DNA from: Berberis thunbergii
Taxonomy: Eukaryota > Streptophyta > Magnoliopsida > Ranunculales > Berberidaceae
NCBI GenBank assembly: GCA_003290165.1
Contig: QNQO01001175.1
Span: forward strand, 62,001 to 126,000
Length of the DNA: 64,000 nt
Direction of reading: 5' to 3'
Shown here: one piece after another, positions 46,949 through 57,872 of the stretch
Layout of the letters: the number at the start of each line of letters is the position of its first letter
Numbering within the stretch: position 1 is the stretch's first letter
The notes under the pieces: model-generated
What the model saw: only the letters and a program-made list of their open reading frames with translations
Databases searched by the model: none
Told to the model about the DNA's origin: nothing
Program-made: the position numbers and the translations under genes

Positions 46949-48103
46949 CTAGATGAGGGTTCAAATTTGTAAATAAGTATTATGAGTTTGAATAGTACAT
47001 TTGATATGGTATCATAGAATGTTGAATGAATGAAATAAGGGGAGCTGTAATAATTTTAGAGAAGTCAACAAAACAACAAGAGTCCTTGCAGGATAACTTT
47101 GTTTGTGTGCTTATTCCTCCTTTTTCTGAGGTCCTCTTGTATATCGTTTCTACTACAGAGATAGAGTTCCCTAATGCCAATTTTGTAAGAGCCCAAGACG
47201 TGAATGTAATTAGCCTGTAGTTAAACTTGTAAGAGCCAATGACATGACAGCTCAACGGTTAGAGCTTGGCGGATGGTACAACTAGGTCATGGGTTCAAAC
47301 CCAGCTTGCGGCATCTTTATGGGTTTTGGGATCCTATAAAAATCCTGTTTGCCTTTCCAAAAAAAAAAAACTTGTAAGAGCAAAATTTGTAAAGGCCCCG
47401 GGATTGTAAGTCCACTCTCAATGGTCCATGGCCCCTTAATAACGAATGCTACACCTGCCTTTCATTTGATATACCATAAATCTGCACTCTCAATTAATGC
47501 AGATTGTCTCAATAAAAAAAAATATGAAATTTGTGTTCATTCAAATTTGATGATGGATTTCAGTGATCAAAATGCAGTATCAAGTAATGCATCAGCCAGT
47601 AGAAAATCCAATACATTGTGTTATTCTGTAGCACAACCGAGATCTAGCTACGTCAGATATGTTTGGCCCCTACTTATGAACTTGACATAACACTATAATC
47701 TCATCTGTGTTGGTTACCTACAAAGCTGTTGTGCTTGCTTTCCACCTTCTATGAGACTAACTAGGCTAGAAATTTCAGAAGTGGCTGATGTTCTGTAGAA
47801 TGAGGAATATGGGAAATAGGTTATGCTTGCAAAGTTTAACTTAATTCCAAATCTTCTGTAGAATAAGAAAATATTAGTGAAGAGATCATTTGTAATCAAG
47901 CTCATAATATGAACACACCAACTTTTGGGTGGCTATGAGTATTGTTTTTTAGCAGATTAATATCCCACAGCCGCAAATATTATTAGATGACAAAAAGAAA
48001 GAATAACCAACATACTTTGAAGAAATCAACAGACAAGTAGTTGAGAAAAGAATACATGTTCTCCAAAGTGACTCCAAATCTCCATCTTCTCGCTCGCACC
48101 AAC
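46949..48103. other. intergenic region between NPF copies
   Basis: It contains one SINE (47237-47369). The rest has no supported gene. The part just upstream of 48104 should hold the promoter of the intact NPF gene, but no clear TATA box was singled out. Confidence 0.4.
47237..47369 (+). mobile_element. tRNA-derived SINE, plus strand
   Basis: CAATGACATGACAGC leads into A-box AGCTCAACGGTTAGAGC and B-box GGTCATGGGTTCAAACCC, then a short tail ending TTTCC and poly(A). It is flanked by the 12-bp duplication ACTTGTAAGAGC (47225-47236 and 47370-47381). It has the sequence order of the minus-strand SINE at 14040. Confidence 0.92.
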
Positions 48104-50230
48104 ATGGCTACGGGGTTTGGTAGAGATGACTTCACACATGATGGCACAGTAGATCTTAAGGGTTTCCCATCTGAAAGATCAAAAGGAGGAAGATGGAAGG
48201 CTTGTTTCTTCATTGTAGGTAAGGCACCCCATGGGGTTAAATCACTTCTCTGTGAATACTTTATTCAATAACAACTTGTTTCTTATTTGTTGAAGTGGAT
48301 TTCTCTAGGATATGTGCTATTTGAAAGAATGGCTTTCAATGCAGTTGCACTAAATTTTGGGTTTTATTTGAAAGAAAAGCTACATCAAGAAATGCAATCA
48401 TCTACACAAAATGTGATGATCGTCTGGCTTGGTAGTGTGTTTATCACACCTATCGTGGGTGCATACATTGCCGACGCCCATTTTGGTAGATACTGGACAA
48501 TTGTGGTCTCATCAGCCATCTATTTAGTGGTAATGCACTTACTTCCATCACTCAACTATGATGAAAAGGTTTTATTAATAGCTTTTAGTTTTTACAATAT
48601 TCATATTAATTTCCACAAGCACACAGGGAATGCTCTTATTGATCGTTGCAGTCTCCATACCAGGATTGAGACCAACATGTGGGCCTGGGGTTGCACTTGT
48701 GGACTGCCACAAACAGGCCTCTCCGTGTCAAATTGGGCTCGTTTATTTAGCACACCACATAATCTCAATTGGAGTAGGTGGAACCAAGGCCAACATCTCA
48801 ACCTTGGGTGCAGACCAGTTCGATGATTTTGAGCCGAAAGAGAGGTGCCAAAAGTTGTCCTTCTTTAACTGGTGGATGTTTAGTATCCTATTTTTGTCCC
48901 CTTATGCAAGCGTTTTCATCAAACGCCTACAAGAAGAAATTAGCTGGACCCTTGGTTACTCCATCGCTACTCTTGGGTTAAGCGTTTCCGTAATAGTGTT
49001 CCTGGTGGGCACTCCATTTTATAGGCACAAGGTGCCATCTGGGAGTCCCTTCTTAAGGATGGCTAGAGTACTTATGGCTGCTCTGAGGAAGTGGAGCTTA
49101 CCTATCCCTAGTGACCCCAATGACCTTTATGAATTGGGTCTGGATGAGTATGCAAAAACTGGGAACTATAGGATTAGTCACACTCCCTCATTGAGGTCAG
49201 TTTTTCTCCTCCTCGTCACTCTTTACACAGGTATTTTTCAGCTAGTTTTTACCTACATCATTGACATGTTGCCATTAAACATTTCGCTTACAGAATCCTC
49301 GACAAAGCTGCAATAAAGAGCAGTGTAACTAGCCCAAGGAATCTATGCCCAGTAACCCAAGTAGAGGAAACCAAGCAGATGATTAAAATGATCCCAATTC
49401 TGCTTGTGACATGCATACCCACTTCCTTGTCAAGCTATGTTGTCGTACTATTTATCAAGCAAGGATCCACCCTAGACAGAACCATGGTACATAATTTCCA
49501 AATCCCAATTTCATGTCTCACTCTAATTGTGACAACTTTCACGTTAATCAGTATTGTTATCTACGACTTACTTTTCGTTCCGGCCATCAGAAGATGCACC
49601 CAAAATCCAAGAGGGATCACTTTGTTGCAAAGAATGGGCATTGGTATAGTCTTTCATATCGTTCTCATAGTCATGGCTTGCCTAACTGAAAACACGATAC
49701 TAAGAGTTGACAGACATAAAACTGAATCTGCCCCACCAACCGTTTTTTTACTACTTCCTCTGTTTGCTTTGATGGGAGTTGCAGGAGCATTTTTAGAGGT
49801 AGCAAAGGTCGAATTCTTCTATGATCAAGCACCTGAGAGCATGAAAAGTTTAGGGAGTTCTTACTACAGTAGTAGTTGGGGAGTTGAAAATTCCTTGGGT
49901 ACTTTTCTAGTTACATCTGTGTTAGATGGTGTACGTGACTATGGCTATCAATGGTTAAATCCAGAAAACATAAAATTGTCTCAATTAGGTTATTACTACG
50001 GATTTTGTGGCATGCTGAATGTTATCAACTTCATTTTCTTTTTGATAGTTGCTAAGTTCTATCTATACAACATCCAAGTTACAGAATCAGAAAAGGAAAC
50101 GTGTTATCCTATGGAAATGTTTCAAGCCAAGGGTAACACTCAACTGGATAAAAGTTCAGACATGGAGATAACAGAGGTTAACACTCAAGTGGATGAAAGT
50201 TTGGAGATGGACAAAACAGAGCTTGAATAA
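48104..50230 (+). CDS. NPF5-type NRT1/PTR family transporter, intact
   Basis: Four exons with GT-AG introns in consistent phase: 48104-48218, 48309-48529, 48627-49195, 49294-50230, giving 613 aa, a normal NPF length. The start at 48104 is the first ATG giving the family N-terminus (MATGFGRDDFTHDGTVDLKG). Hallmarks are GAYIADAHFGRYWTI (TM2-3), GVGGTKANISTLGADQFDDF, FFNWWMFSI, FLVGTPFYRHKVPSG, NPRGITLLQRMGIG and FYDQAPESMKSLGSSYYSSS. The hydrophobic pattern fits 12 membrane segments with a central loop. NPF5 members are proton-coupled carriers of peptides, nitrate or other metabolites at the plasma membrane or tonoplast. In this copy the TM1 ExxER motif reads VLFER: the first Glu is Val41, while Glu44 and Arg45 remain. 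The two pseudogene relatives upstream on the same strand mark a tandem array. The substrate cannot be told from sequence. Confidence 0.9.
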
Positions 50231-50841
50231 TCTGTGTCAAACATTCATAGTAAGCTTGTACCAACAATGTCAAGTTTTTTTTTTTTTTTTTTTTTTTTCC
50301 CGCAAATTATTGGTTGTTCATCCAGCATGAAGATTGTTGTAAAGTTTAACACCAGTCTAGTTGCAAAATTGTGAAACAAATTCATTGAAAATAAACATCA
50401 GTCATGTAAGCAGAGTTTATTCATTTATATGCAGACCACATCATTATTAGTTTCTTCAATTTGCATAAATGATTCAGGAATTCGTTCATTTATATACAGA
50501 TCATATCATTATTAGTTTCTTGAATTTGCATAAATGATTTAGGAATCGGAAATGTGCCTAGTTGAGATGGATCCATGTTTTATTGCCATTAAGATAGCAA
50601 ATAGAGTTTTCATCAATAGTCTCTAGGGTCAGACAATTAAAGAGAGCAAGTGCTTTGAACATCAAATTGAATATATTGATCAGCAACTCTTTAGAAACTG
50701 ACATACAAGAGTGTACTCAACTAACATGGTTGACCAACAGTTTTAACAGCAAAACAAAACTCAAAGAGGGTCACTTTCCATGACATCTGAACACTCCACC
50801 TAACCTGAATCCACCAGCAACTAAAAGAACACTAAAAGACT
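50231..50841. other. convergent intergenic region, NPF and HSP90 3' ends
   Basis: It contains a poly(T) run at 50274-50298 and the 65-bp tandem duplication at 50420-50549. NPF (+) and HSP90 (-) converge here, so both 3' UTRs should lie in this stretch. Confidence 0.6.
50420..50549. repeat. tandem duplication, 65-bp unit
   Basis: Two near-identical units start TTCATTTATAT (50420 and 50485) and share CATCATTATTAGTTTCTT-type blocks and AATTTGCATAAATGATT. It lies in the intergenic region, possibly within a 3' UTR. Confidence 0.9.
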
Positions 50842-53506
50842 TTAATCAACTTCTTCCATCTTGCTCTCCTCATTAGCATCTTCCTCCAGTGATGGCATGT
50901 CAGCGTCCTCAGCAGGAGCCTCCTCCTCATCAATGCTCAGACCCAACTTCAGCATCCTGTGAATTCTTGATCCAAAGGTATTTGGATCCTCAAGACTGAA
51001 ACCAGAAGTCAACAATGCTGTTTCAAATAATAGTATCACCAAATCCTTCACGGACTTATCGTTCTTATCAACTTCAGCTCTCTTCCTCAGTTCCTCCATG
51101 ATCACATTGTCAGGATTGATCTCCATAGTCTTCTTGCTAGACATGTAAGAACCCATGCTACTGTCCCTCAGAGCCTGAGCCTTCATGATTCTCTCCATGT
51201 TTGCAGACCACCCATACTCCCCAGTCACCAAACAACAAGGAGAGTCCACAATTCTATCAGACACAACCACCTTCTCCACTTTGTCTCCCAAAATATCCTT
51301 AATGGTCTTGCACAAGTTCTCAAAGGATTTCTTCTTTTCCTCCCTTTGCTTCTTCTCTTCCTCTGTTTCATCTTCGAGCTTTAACCCTTCCTTAGTCGCT
51401 GACACAAGCTTCTTCCCATCATACTCCTTCAACTGACCAACAGCATATTCATCAATGGCATCAACCATGAACAAGACCTCATATCCCTTCCTCTTGAGCT
51501 TCTCCAAGAAGGGAGAGTTCTCGACAGCTTTCTTACTCTCACCAGTAATGTAGTAGATATCCTTCTGCCCTTCTTTCATTCTAGTCACATAGTCCTTCAA
51601 ACTTGTCAACTCATCACCACTCTTGGTTGATTGGTATTGAAGCAACTCAGCCAGCTTAGACCTGTTCTGGCCATCTTCATGAATACCCAACTTCAAATTC
51701 TTTGAGAATGCTTCATAGAACTTATTATAATCTTCCTTGTTCTCAGCAATCTCATTAAACATTTCAATGCACTTCTTCACCAGATTCTTCCTGATCACCT
51801 TGAGAATCTTGTTCTGCTGCAACATCTCACGAGAGATGTTCAAAGGGAGATCATCAGAATCAACCACACCTTTCACGAAACTGAGGTACTCAGGTATGAG
51901 CTCCTCACAATTGTCCATGATGAACACCCTCCGAACATATAGCTTAATGTTGTTCAACTTCTTCTTGGTATCGAATAGATCAAACGGAGCCCTTTTTGGT
52001 ACAAATAGCACTGCCTTGAACTCAAGCTGCCCCTCAACAGAGAAGTGCTTCACAGCCAGGTGATCCTCCCAATCATTTGTTAGGCTCTTGTAGAACGCTG
52101 CGTACTCTTCTTTGGTTATCTCCTCTGGCTTTCGCAACCAAATAGGCTTCTGCTTGTTAATGAGCTCCCACTCATGGCTAACCTCCTTAACTTTCTTCTT
52201 CTTCGACTTGGTCTCCTCCTTATCTTCATCGACCTCCTCAACATCTCCCTCTTTTTCCTTCTTGATTTCTTCCTCGTCTTCATCATCACTAACTTCCTTC
52301 TCAGTTGTCTTCTCAGTCCAGAGGTAAATGGGATAGCTAATGAACTCTGAATGCTTCTTCACTAGGTCCTTCAACCTTCTCTCTTCCAAATATTCAATCT
52401 AAACCAAATAACAAAATCAATCAGAATCTCCATTTTAAACATAAAAAAATAATATTTCAAATTGGAACTCAAGTAGCCAACAAATCATTTAATCAATTTC
52501 AATTCAGATTGTGGTGTTTCATAATCTAACATCAATTATATAAATAAATGTAGCATCGATTAATTCATTAATTTTGAACAATGCGTTCTAATGCATTAGG
52601 GGTGAAATTTTTTATTTTTTCATGAAATAATTTTGAACATTCATTTAACAAATCACAAATAAAAATTATGGCATAAAACATCCAACAATCATTCCAATAA
52701 CAATTTCAAACACAACTTACCTACATTGCAATATCGAGTTTTTACAGAAATAGCAAACTGAAACTAAAATCCTCACACAACCAACCTACATTGCACTAAC
52801 AAGAAAATAACCATAAATTTACCTGATCTTCCTTGAGGAAGAGAGCGATCTTGGTTCCTCTCCCCAGCTGTTCCCCATTAACATCTCTAGTAACAGTGAA
52901 AGACCCTCCAGCTTGAGACTCCCAAACATATTGTTCATCATCATTGTGTTTGGTCGTCACGATAACCTTCTCTGCAACCAAATAAGCAGAGTAAAACCCA
53001 ACCCCAAATTGCCCAATCATACTCACATCAGCCCCTGCCTGCAATGCCTCCATGAACTCCTTGGTTCCGGACCTCGCAATCGTCCCCAAATTGTTAACCA
53101 AGTCTACCATAATCAAAACAATCAATCAATCAGTACAATTCCCAGACTTCAAAACACAATAACTAATCAATCAATACAATACCCAGGCCACGAAACACAA
53201 AAAATATCAATAAAGCAAAGACTGGGTATCTCTGTTGTTACCTGCTTTGGTCATCCCGATGCCGCTGTCGACAATGGAGAGAGTTTTGTTGACCTTGTCG
53301 GGGATAAGGCGGATGAAGAGCTCAGGCTGGGCGTCAAGTTTGCTCTTATCAGTCAAGCTTTCGAAGCGGATCTTGTCGAGGGCGTCGGAGGAATTGCTGA
53401 TGAGTTCTCGGAGAAAAATCTCCTTGTTGCTGTAGAATGTGTTGATGATTAGGCTGAGCAGCTGGTTGATCTCCGCTTGGAAGGCGAAGGTCTCACCGTC
53501 TGCCAT
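50842..53506 (-). CDS. HSP90: cytosolic heat shock protein 90
   Basis: Three exons on the minus strand: 53506-53242, 53103-52823 and 52398-50842, with GT-AG introns and consistent phase, giving 700 aa. The N-terminal GHKL ATPase domain shows [59 protein letters not shown] and [13 protein letters not shown]. An acidic/basic charged linker ([15 protein letters not shown]...) follows. The middle domain has [19 protein letters not shown] and [17 protein letters not shown], with the catalytic Arg of the latter motif. The C-terminal dimerisation domain ends in MEEVD, the docking motif for TPR co-chaperones, which marks the cytosolic (not organellar or ER) class. It folds client proteins such as kinases and receptors in an ATP cycle. 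The start is fixed by MADGET in the family. The sequence looks fully functional. Confidence 0.97.
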
Positions 53507-53631
53507 CTTCACGTCCGCTATTACTGATTCTGCTTCTAAGAAAACGAACAACTAAAACAGAAAGAAAACAGAGTAAACAGAGAACTTTTTTTTATTTTTG
53601 TGAATTGGTGAGAAGAGAAGGAGAGGGGTCA

Positions 53632-53638
53632 TTTATAG
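53632..53638 (-). promoter_or_regulatory. TATA box of HSP90
   Basis: CTATAAA on the minus strand, about 125-130 bp upstream of the HSP90 ATG, a usual distance given a ~95-nt leader. Confidence 0.65.
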
Positions 53639-53655
53639 GGAAGAAGAAGAAAGGT

Positions 53656-53678
53656 TTCTAGTGTGTTCTATTCCATTC
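53656..53678 (-). promoter_or_regulatory. heat shock element-like repeat (step type)
   Basis: On the minus strand GAATGGAATAGAACACACTA, followed by GAA, places GAA triplets at positions 1, 6, 11 and 21. The three at 10-bp spacing fit a step-type heat shock element. It is 18 bp upstream of the TATA box, as expected for heat-shock-factor control of an HSP90 gene. This is a pattern match only. Confidence 0.5.
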
Positions 53679-53687
53679 AGGGTGTGT

Positions 53688-53998
53688 TTGGTTGCATGGA
53701 ATCCTATGTCATGGAAATTTATGAGGGGACCACTATATTTTAGGCTAAATTGATATATCACTTCACATCCACCATTTGGTTTTGTAATCAATGGTGGGAA
53801 TGAAAGTCCCATGAACATGAGAATCACATGCCTTGGGGGGCAAGGAGTGAGATTCCCATGTTCATGGGACTTTCATTCCCACCATTGATCACAAAATCAA
53901 ATGGTGGTCAAATGGTAAATGTGGAGTGATATATCAATTAGCCTAAAATGTAGTGGTCCCCTCATGGATTCCCATGGCATAGGATTCCATGCAACCAA
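53688..53998. mobile_element. foldback MITE in the HSP90 promoter
   Basis: A near-palindrome of ~311 bp: the left arm (TTGGTTGCATGGAATCCTAT...) pairs with the right arm (...ATAGGATTCCATGCAACCAA) over ~150 bp with an estimated 10% mismatches and one ~12-bp insertion in the right arm, around a loop of a few bases near 53838. It has no coding content. Left flank GGGTGTGTTTGG resembles common plant MITE ends, but the right flank does not mirror it, so a target duplication is not clear. It starts 50 bp upstream of the HSP90 TATA box. Confidence 0.9.
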
Positions 53999-54211
53999 TG
54001 GTTGAGTTTGGAAGACCAACGATTTTCCCTCTTACTTTGCTTCTGGAGAGTTCCAATGGATTGGTTTTTTTATTGGAATTATTATGTGGGTAAAGCGAGA
54101 GAGCGAAATTGTGCGATGCGAATTCCAGAATGTTCTGAACGTGGTCGAGCTACTTCCTAAGTTTACCAAGTCCAGGGCTGGGATTGAGTGGTGTTGGGGG
54201 TTGCCTTAATA

Positions 54212-55510
54212 TAGGGATGGCAGTGGGGCGGATTTTCACGGATATCCGCTCCACCCAATCCGTTTGGGGCGGTTTTGGATATGCCTAAACGGTTTTTGGG
54301 GCGGATACGGATATCCAAACAACATCCATTAAATATTCGGGGCGGATACGGATTTGGCCATATCCGCCCCACGGATATCCGTTTAAATGTTGATATTACA
54401 AAAATACCCTCAACCCTTTATATACTGAAAAAAAAAATTTACATCAACCTCTCGCCTCTCACGTATCTCTCTCAATCACTTTCACTTCTGAAACAAAAAA
54501 AAAAAACCCTGAGCTCTCATACCAGAGGAGCGACCGAGCGAGAGCGACCGAGCGAGAGCGACCGAGCGAGAGCGACCGAGCGAGAGCGACCGAGCGAGAG
54601 CGACCGAGCGAGAGCGACCGAGCGAGAGCGACTTCGTCTCCCTCCCTTCACCCTTCTTCTCCCTCAAAACAGCAAGAGCGAAGGCTTTGACCTCCCTCCC
54701 TTCGAGCGACTCAGCGAAGACTTCGACCTCCCTCCCTTCGACTGACTCAGCGAAGGCTTCGACCGACTGAGCGAAGGCCGCGAGCGAGGAGCGACCTCCC
54801 TTCGACCGACCTCCCTTCGAGCAACCTCCCCTCACACCGCGAGACGCCGAGATCCTCCATCAAGATCAAAAGGGTTTCTTCCTCAGTTCCTCTCTTTTTC
54901 CAGAGATCAAAATCCAGATCGAGATCAGATCCGAGACTGAGATCGAGATCGAGATCGAGATCTGAGATCGAAAAAGATCAAGATATGAAAAAGATGAAGA
55001 TCTGTGAAGATCTGATGAAGATCTGATCAAGATCAAGATCTGATCAAGATCAAGATCAAGATCAAGATCTGATCAAATCTGATAATCTCAGAGATCGAAT
55101 TTTTGTTAATTTTTTTTGTTAATTTTTTTTGGTTAATTTTGTATTGTTTGTAATTTCTGGTGTATGGTTTGTAATTTCTGGAATTTTTTGTAATTTTTGT
55201 AAGATCTCACAAAAACCAAATCTATTGTAATCTGTTTTTTTTTTGTGGTGTGATTCGATAATTATAATCTGTTTTTTTTTAATTATATGAGAATTTGTTA
55301 TTCTTTTGATATTTGATAATCTGTTTTTTTTTTTTTTTTTTTTTCGGGTTTTTGGGCAGGGCGGATATCCACCAAACCGTTCGGTTCGGGGATGGTTTTA
55401 CAAAATATTGCTAAACGGATATTCGGGGCGGATTTGGATATCCATGATCTCCAACGGGGCGGGGATGGATTTGTCCAAATCCGCCCCAATCCGCCCCGTT
55501 GCCATCCCTA
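54212..55510. mobile_element. non-autonomous hAT-like element, copy 2
   Basis: Ends TAGGGATGGCAGTGGGGCGG and, on the right, CCGCCCCGTTGCCATCCCTA are imperfect inverted repeats. The flanking 8-bp duplication is CCTTAATA (54204-54211) and CCTCAATA (55511-55518). Both subterminal regions (54212-54390, 55370-55500) are packed with GGGGCGGAT / ATATCCG motifs. The interior is simple sequence: a 14-bp tandem repeat, GATCAAGATC-type runs at 54900-55090, and T-runs. No transposase. Same size and ends as the element at 10275-11561. Confidence 0.85.
54527..54632. repeat. 14-bp tandem repeat (GAGCGACCGAGCGA)
   Basis: About 7.5 nearly identical copies inside the hAT-like element. Because 14 is not a multiple of 3, the plus frame cycles through all phases, giving a periodic Arg/Ser/Glu-rich peptide that is not evidence of a gene. 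Confidence 0.95.
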
Positions 55511-55709
55511 CCTCAATATCACTTGGATGGAAGTTCGTGCAACAATTTGAAATTTTTCGTGATACAAAGTCCCTTCGAGATCTCCAAACCGAACTACACA
55601 CAACCCACAAACATGGATGTTGTCCCATGTTACGAGCCCAATTCACTAGCAATTGAGAAGAACTTGTCTAGAGAGCCAGGTCAAGACTGCGCCAAGGCAG
55701 ACCCAATAT

Positions 55710-56153
55710 TGATGCAGGAGGATTTTTAGGGTTTCTAATTTGGTCTCAAATTTATTTACTAAATAACTTATTTGTAATCTTTCAATTTAATTAGGAGTCT
55801 TTTTAGTTTTCTTTTAGGAATAGACTGCTTGTTATTTTAGTATTTGATTATATTTTTTCTTTTAGGAATAAACAGTTTCTTTTAAGATTAAGTTTTACTT
55901 TTTCTTTTAGGAATAGTCTGCTTGTTATTTTAGTATTTGACTCTACTTTTAGGAATAAGCTGCTTATTATTCAAGTTATTTGAGAACTATAAATAGAGTT
56001 CTTCCTCAATATTTTAGTATACATTTGATTTGAATAATTTAATTGAACATTAGAGTTATTTATCTGTGTTTTTTGGCTAATCTCTTGTATCTTTTCCTTG
56101 TGAATTGTCTGTTGAACTAGCCTGCAGGATAATCGTTATTCTGTCCGGCATCA
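55710..56153 (+). repeat. 5' LTR of the GBP-carrying element
   Basis: 444 bp; aligns with 57873-58332 with repeated TTTTAGGAATAG-type internal motifs (TTTAGGAATA repeats differ in number between the LTRs). Confidence 0.88.
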
Positions 56154-56199
56154 GTTGGTATCAGAGCTTCAACATTTTCTTGGGGTGAGATTTCATCAG

Positions 56200-56790
56200 T
56201 TTTCATGGTTGGTGGTCGTGGTCGTCGTGGGCAGATTCCAAACGAGGAAGCCCCACACCGTGATCGTAACGTTCGGGATGTGATGATTGAGAATTTACAG
56301 AGACAAATCCAGAGTTAACCCAACGTCTAACGGCGTAGAATTTCGGTAATCGTGAGATGGAAGATCACGATTCTTATTCTAGTTTTGAAAACTCGTATCA
56401 CAATCGTGCTTAATTCTGGGAGTGCTGAAGTCGGGAGGATCGTCATAGAGACCTTGGATTCAAAGTGGATCTACCCGATTTTTTTGGTACGTTACAGGAC
56501 GAAGGATTCATCTATTGGTTGCATGAAGTAGAGCGTATTTTTTAGTATAAAAAGTCCCAGATCGTGTCAGGGTGAAATTGGTCGCCATCAAACTCAAAGG
56601 CAGAGCATCTGCGTGGTGGGAACAGTTGAGGCGATCACGATACAGGCATGGCAAAGCCAACTACACTCAAACCTTATTTCAACGACTTCACTCATTGAAG
56701 CAAGGCACAAAATCGATAGATGATTAAATGAGCTGTATAACTAATTTACAGAGCAAAGTCAGCTATTTGGAAGAGTGATGTTCAACGATA
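56200..56790 (+). pseudogene. Ty3/gypsy-type gag remnant
   Basis: Reading through stops gives MVGGRGRRGQIPNEEAPHRD near 56204, VDLPDFFGTLQDEGFIYWLH, then VRVKLVAIKLKGRASAWWEQ and LFQRLHSLKQGTKSIDD, the retrotrans_gag domain. Stops at about 56317, 56542 and 56727 and a frameshift make it non-functional. Confidence 0.75.
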
Positions 56791-56809
56791 TTGAAGGATA
56801 GAGATCATG

Positions 56810-57660
56810 CCAAACAGGATTCATTAGAATGGAAAAGAAAATTTGAATAGGTTTATTCAAAGCAAAAGGTAGTAGAAGAACAAGTACATGCAGAGATTGC
56901 GACACTAAGATCTACGTCCAGTCTATGTTAGCTGCTGCATGGGAACATGCTCAATCAGCTCCGGAGGAGGCAGCAGAGTGGAAGCGGAAGTTTGACATAG
57001 CTGCTAGTGAAACTAAGGCAGCTTTGGAAAAGTTGCCACAGTGCAAGAGCGTACAAACAAGCAGACTCAACTAAGAGAAGATGCTTTGAGGACAGAGTTT
57101 TCTGCCACTTTGTAGAAAAGGAGGACGAAATTAAAGATTTGACAACAAAAGTTGAGCAGTCTGAGCAGCGGTTGACAATTTTGAGTTTAGAGTTGAAGGC
57201 TGTTGAATCCAAAGTGAAGAATTATGATTTGGAGGCATCAAACTTGAAAATTAAAATTAGGGAGTTAGGTGGGAATTTAGAATCTGCAAAGGAGACATCT
57301 CAATCTTTTGAGAGAGAGGCCAGGATACTAGAACACGAGAAGATCCCTCTAGAGGAGAAGTACTTATCTGAATTTAAAAGGTTTGAGGAGGCCCTAGAAA
57401 GGTGTAAAATTGTTGAAAGGGAAGCGAAAAGAGCAACTGATATGGCTAACAAAGCTCGAGCAGAAGCAGTCACTGCTCAGAAATAAGAAAGTAAAGCTCA
57501 GTGTGTGGCAATGGAAAGATTTACCCAGATTGCGAGAGCTGAAAGGAAAGTTGAAAATCTGGCGCGAATGAAAGTTGACCTGCGAGAGGAAATTGAGAAG
57601 TTCCGCGTGTCTAAAATGGATGCCATATCATAGGTAGCATTATTGGAAGCCAGGTTTTTA
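56810..57660 (+). pseudogene. captured coiled-coil region of a guanylate-binding protein (GBP) gene
   Basis: In one or other frame the sequence reads EWKRKFE, EEAAEWKRKFDIAAS, then KEDEIKDLTTKVEQSEQRLT, LSLELKAVESKVKNYDLEAS, SQSFEREARILEHEKIPLEE, KRATDMANKARAEAVTAQK and VALLEARF. This is the C-terminal coiled coil of plant guanylate-binding family proteins (GBP_C), in order and over about 270 residues, without introns. The GTPase domain is missing. A 159-codon stretch (57007-57486) stays open, with stops or shifts on both sides. Location between gag and the polyprotein tail, inside intact LTRs, indicates capture by the retrotransposon. Confidence 0.8.
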
Positions 57661-57872
57661 GATGAGATTGTGCGTGGAGATGTGGTCTATGCTATGCTGC
57701 CTTGTAGCGATAGTGCAACAAACGTGATTCCGGATTTGTCAGTGGGGGTGCAGCAATTGCTAGCAAAGTTTTCTGACTTGATACCAGATGATCTTTTTCC
57801 TGGGTTGCCGCCAGAGGATTCTGATGAAGCTGTTGTGAACTCGAGGACGAGTTTTTTCCAACCCGAGGCAAC

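Noticed and set aside
54275..54835. 156- and 117-codon frames with Arg/Ser/Glu repeats
   Set aside because: They come from the 14-bp tandem repeat cycling through reading frames inside a hAT-like element, not from a gene.
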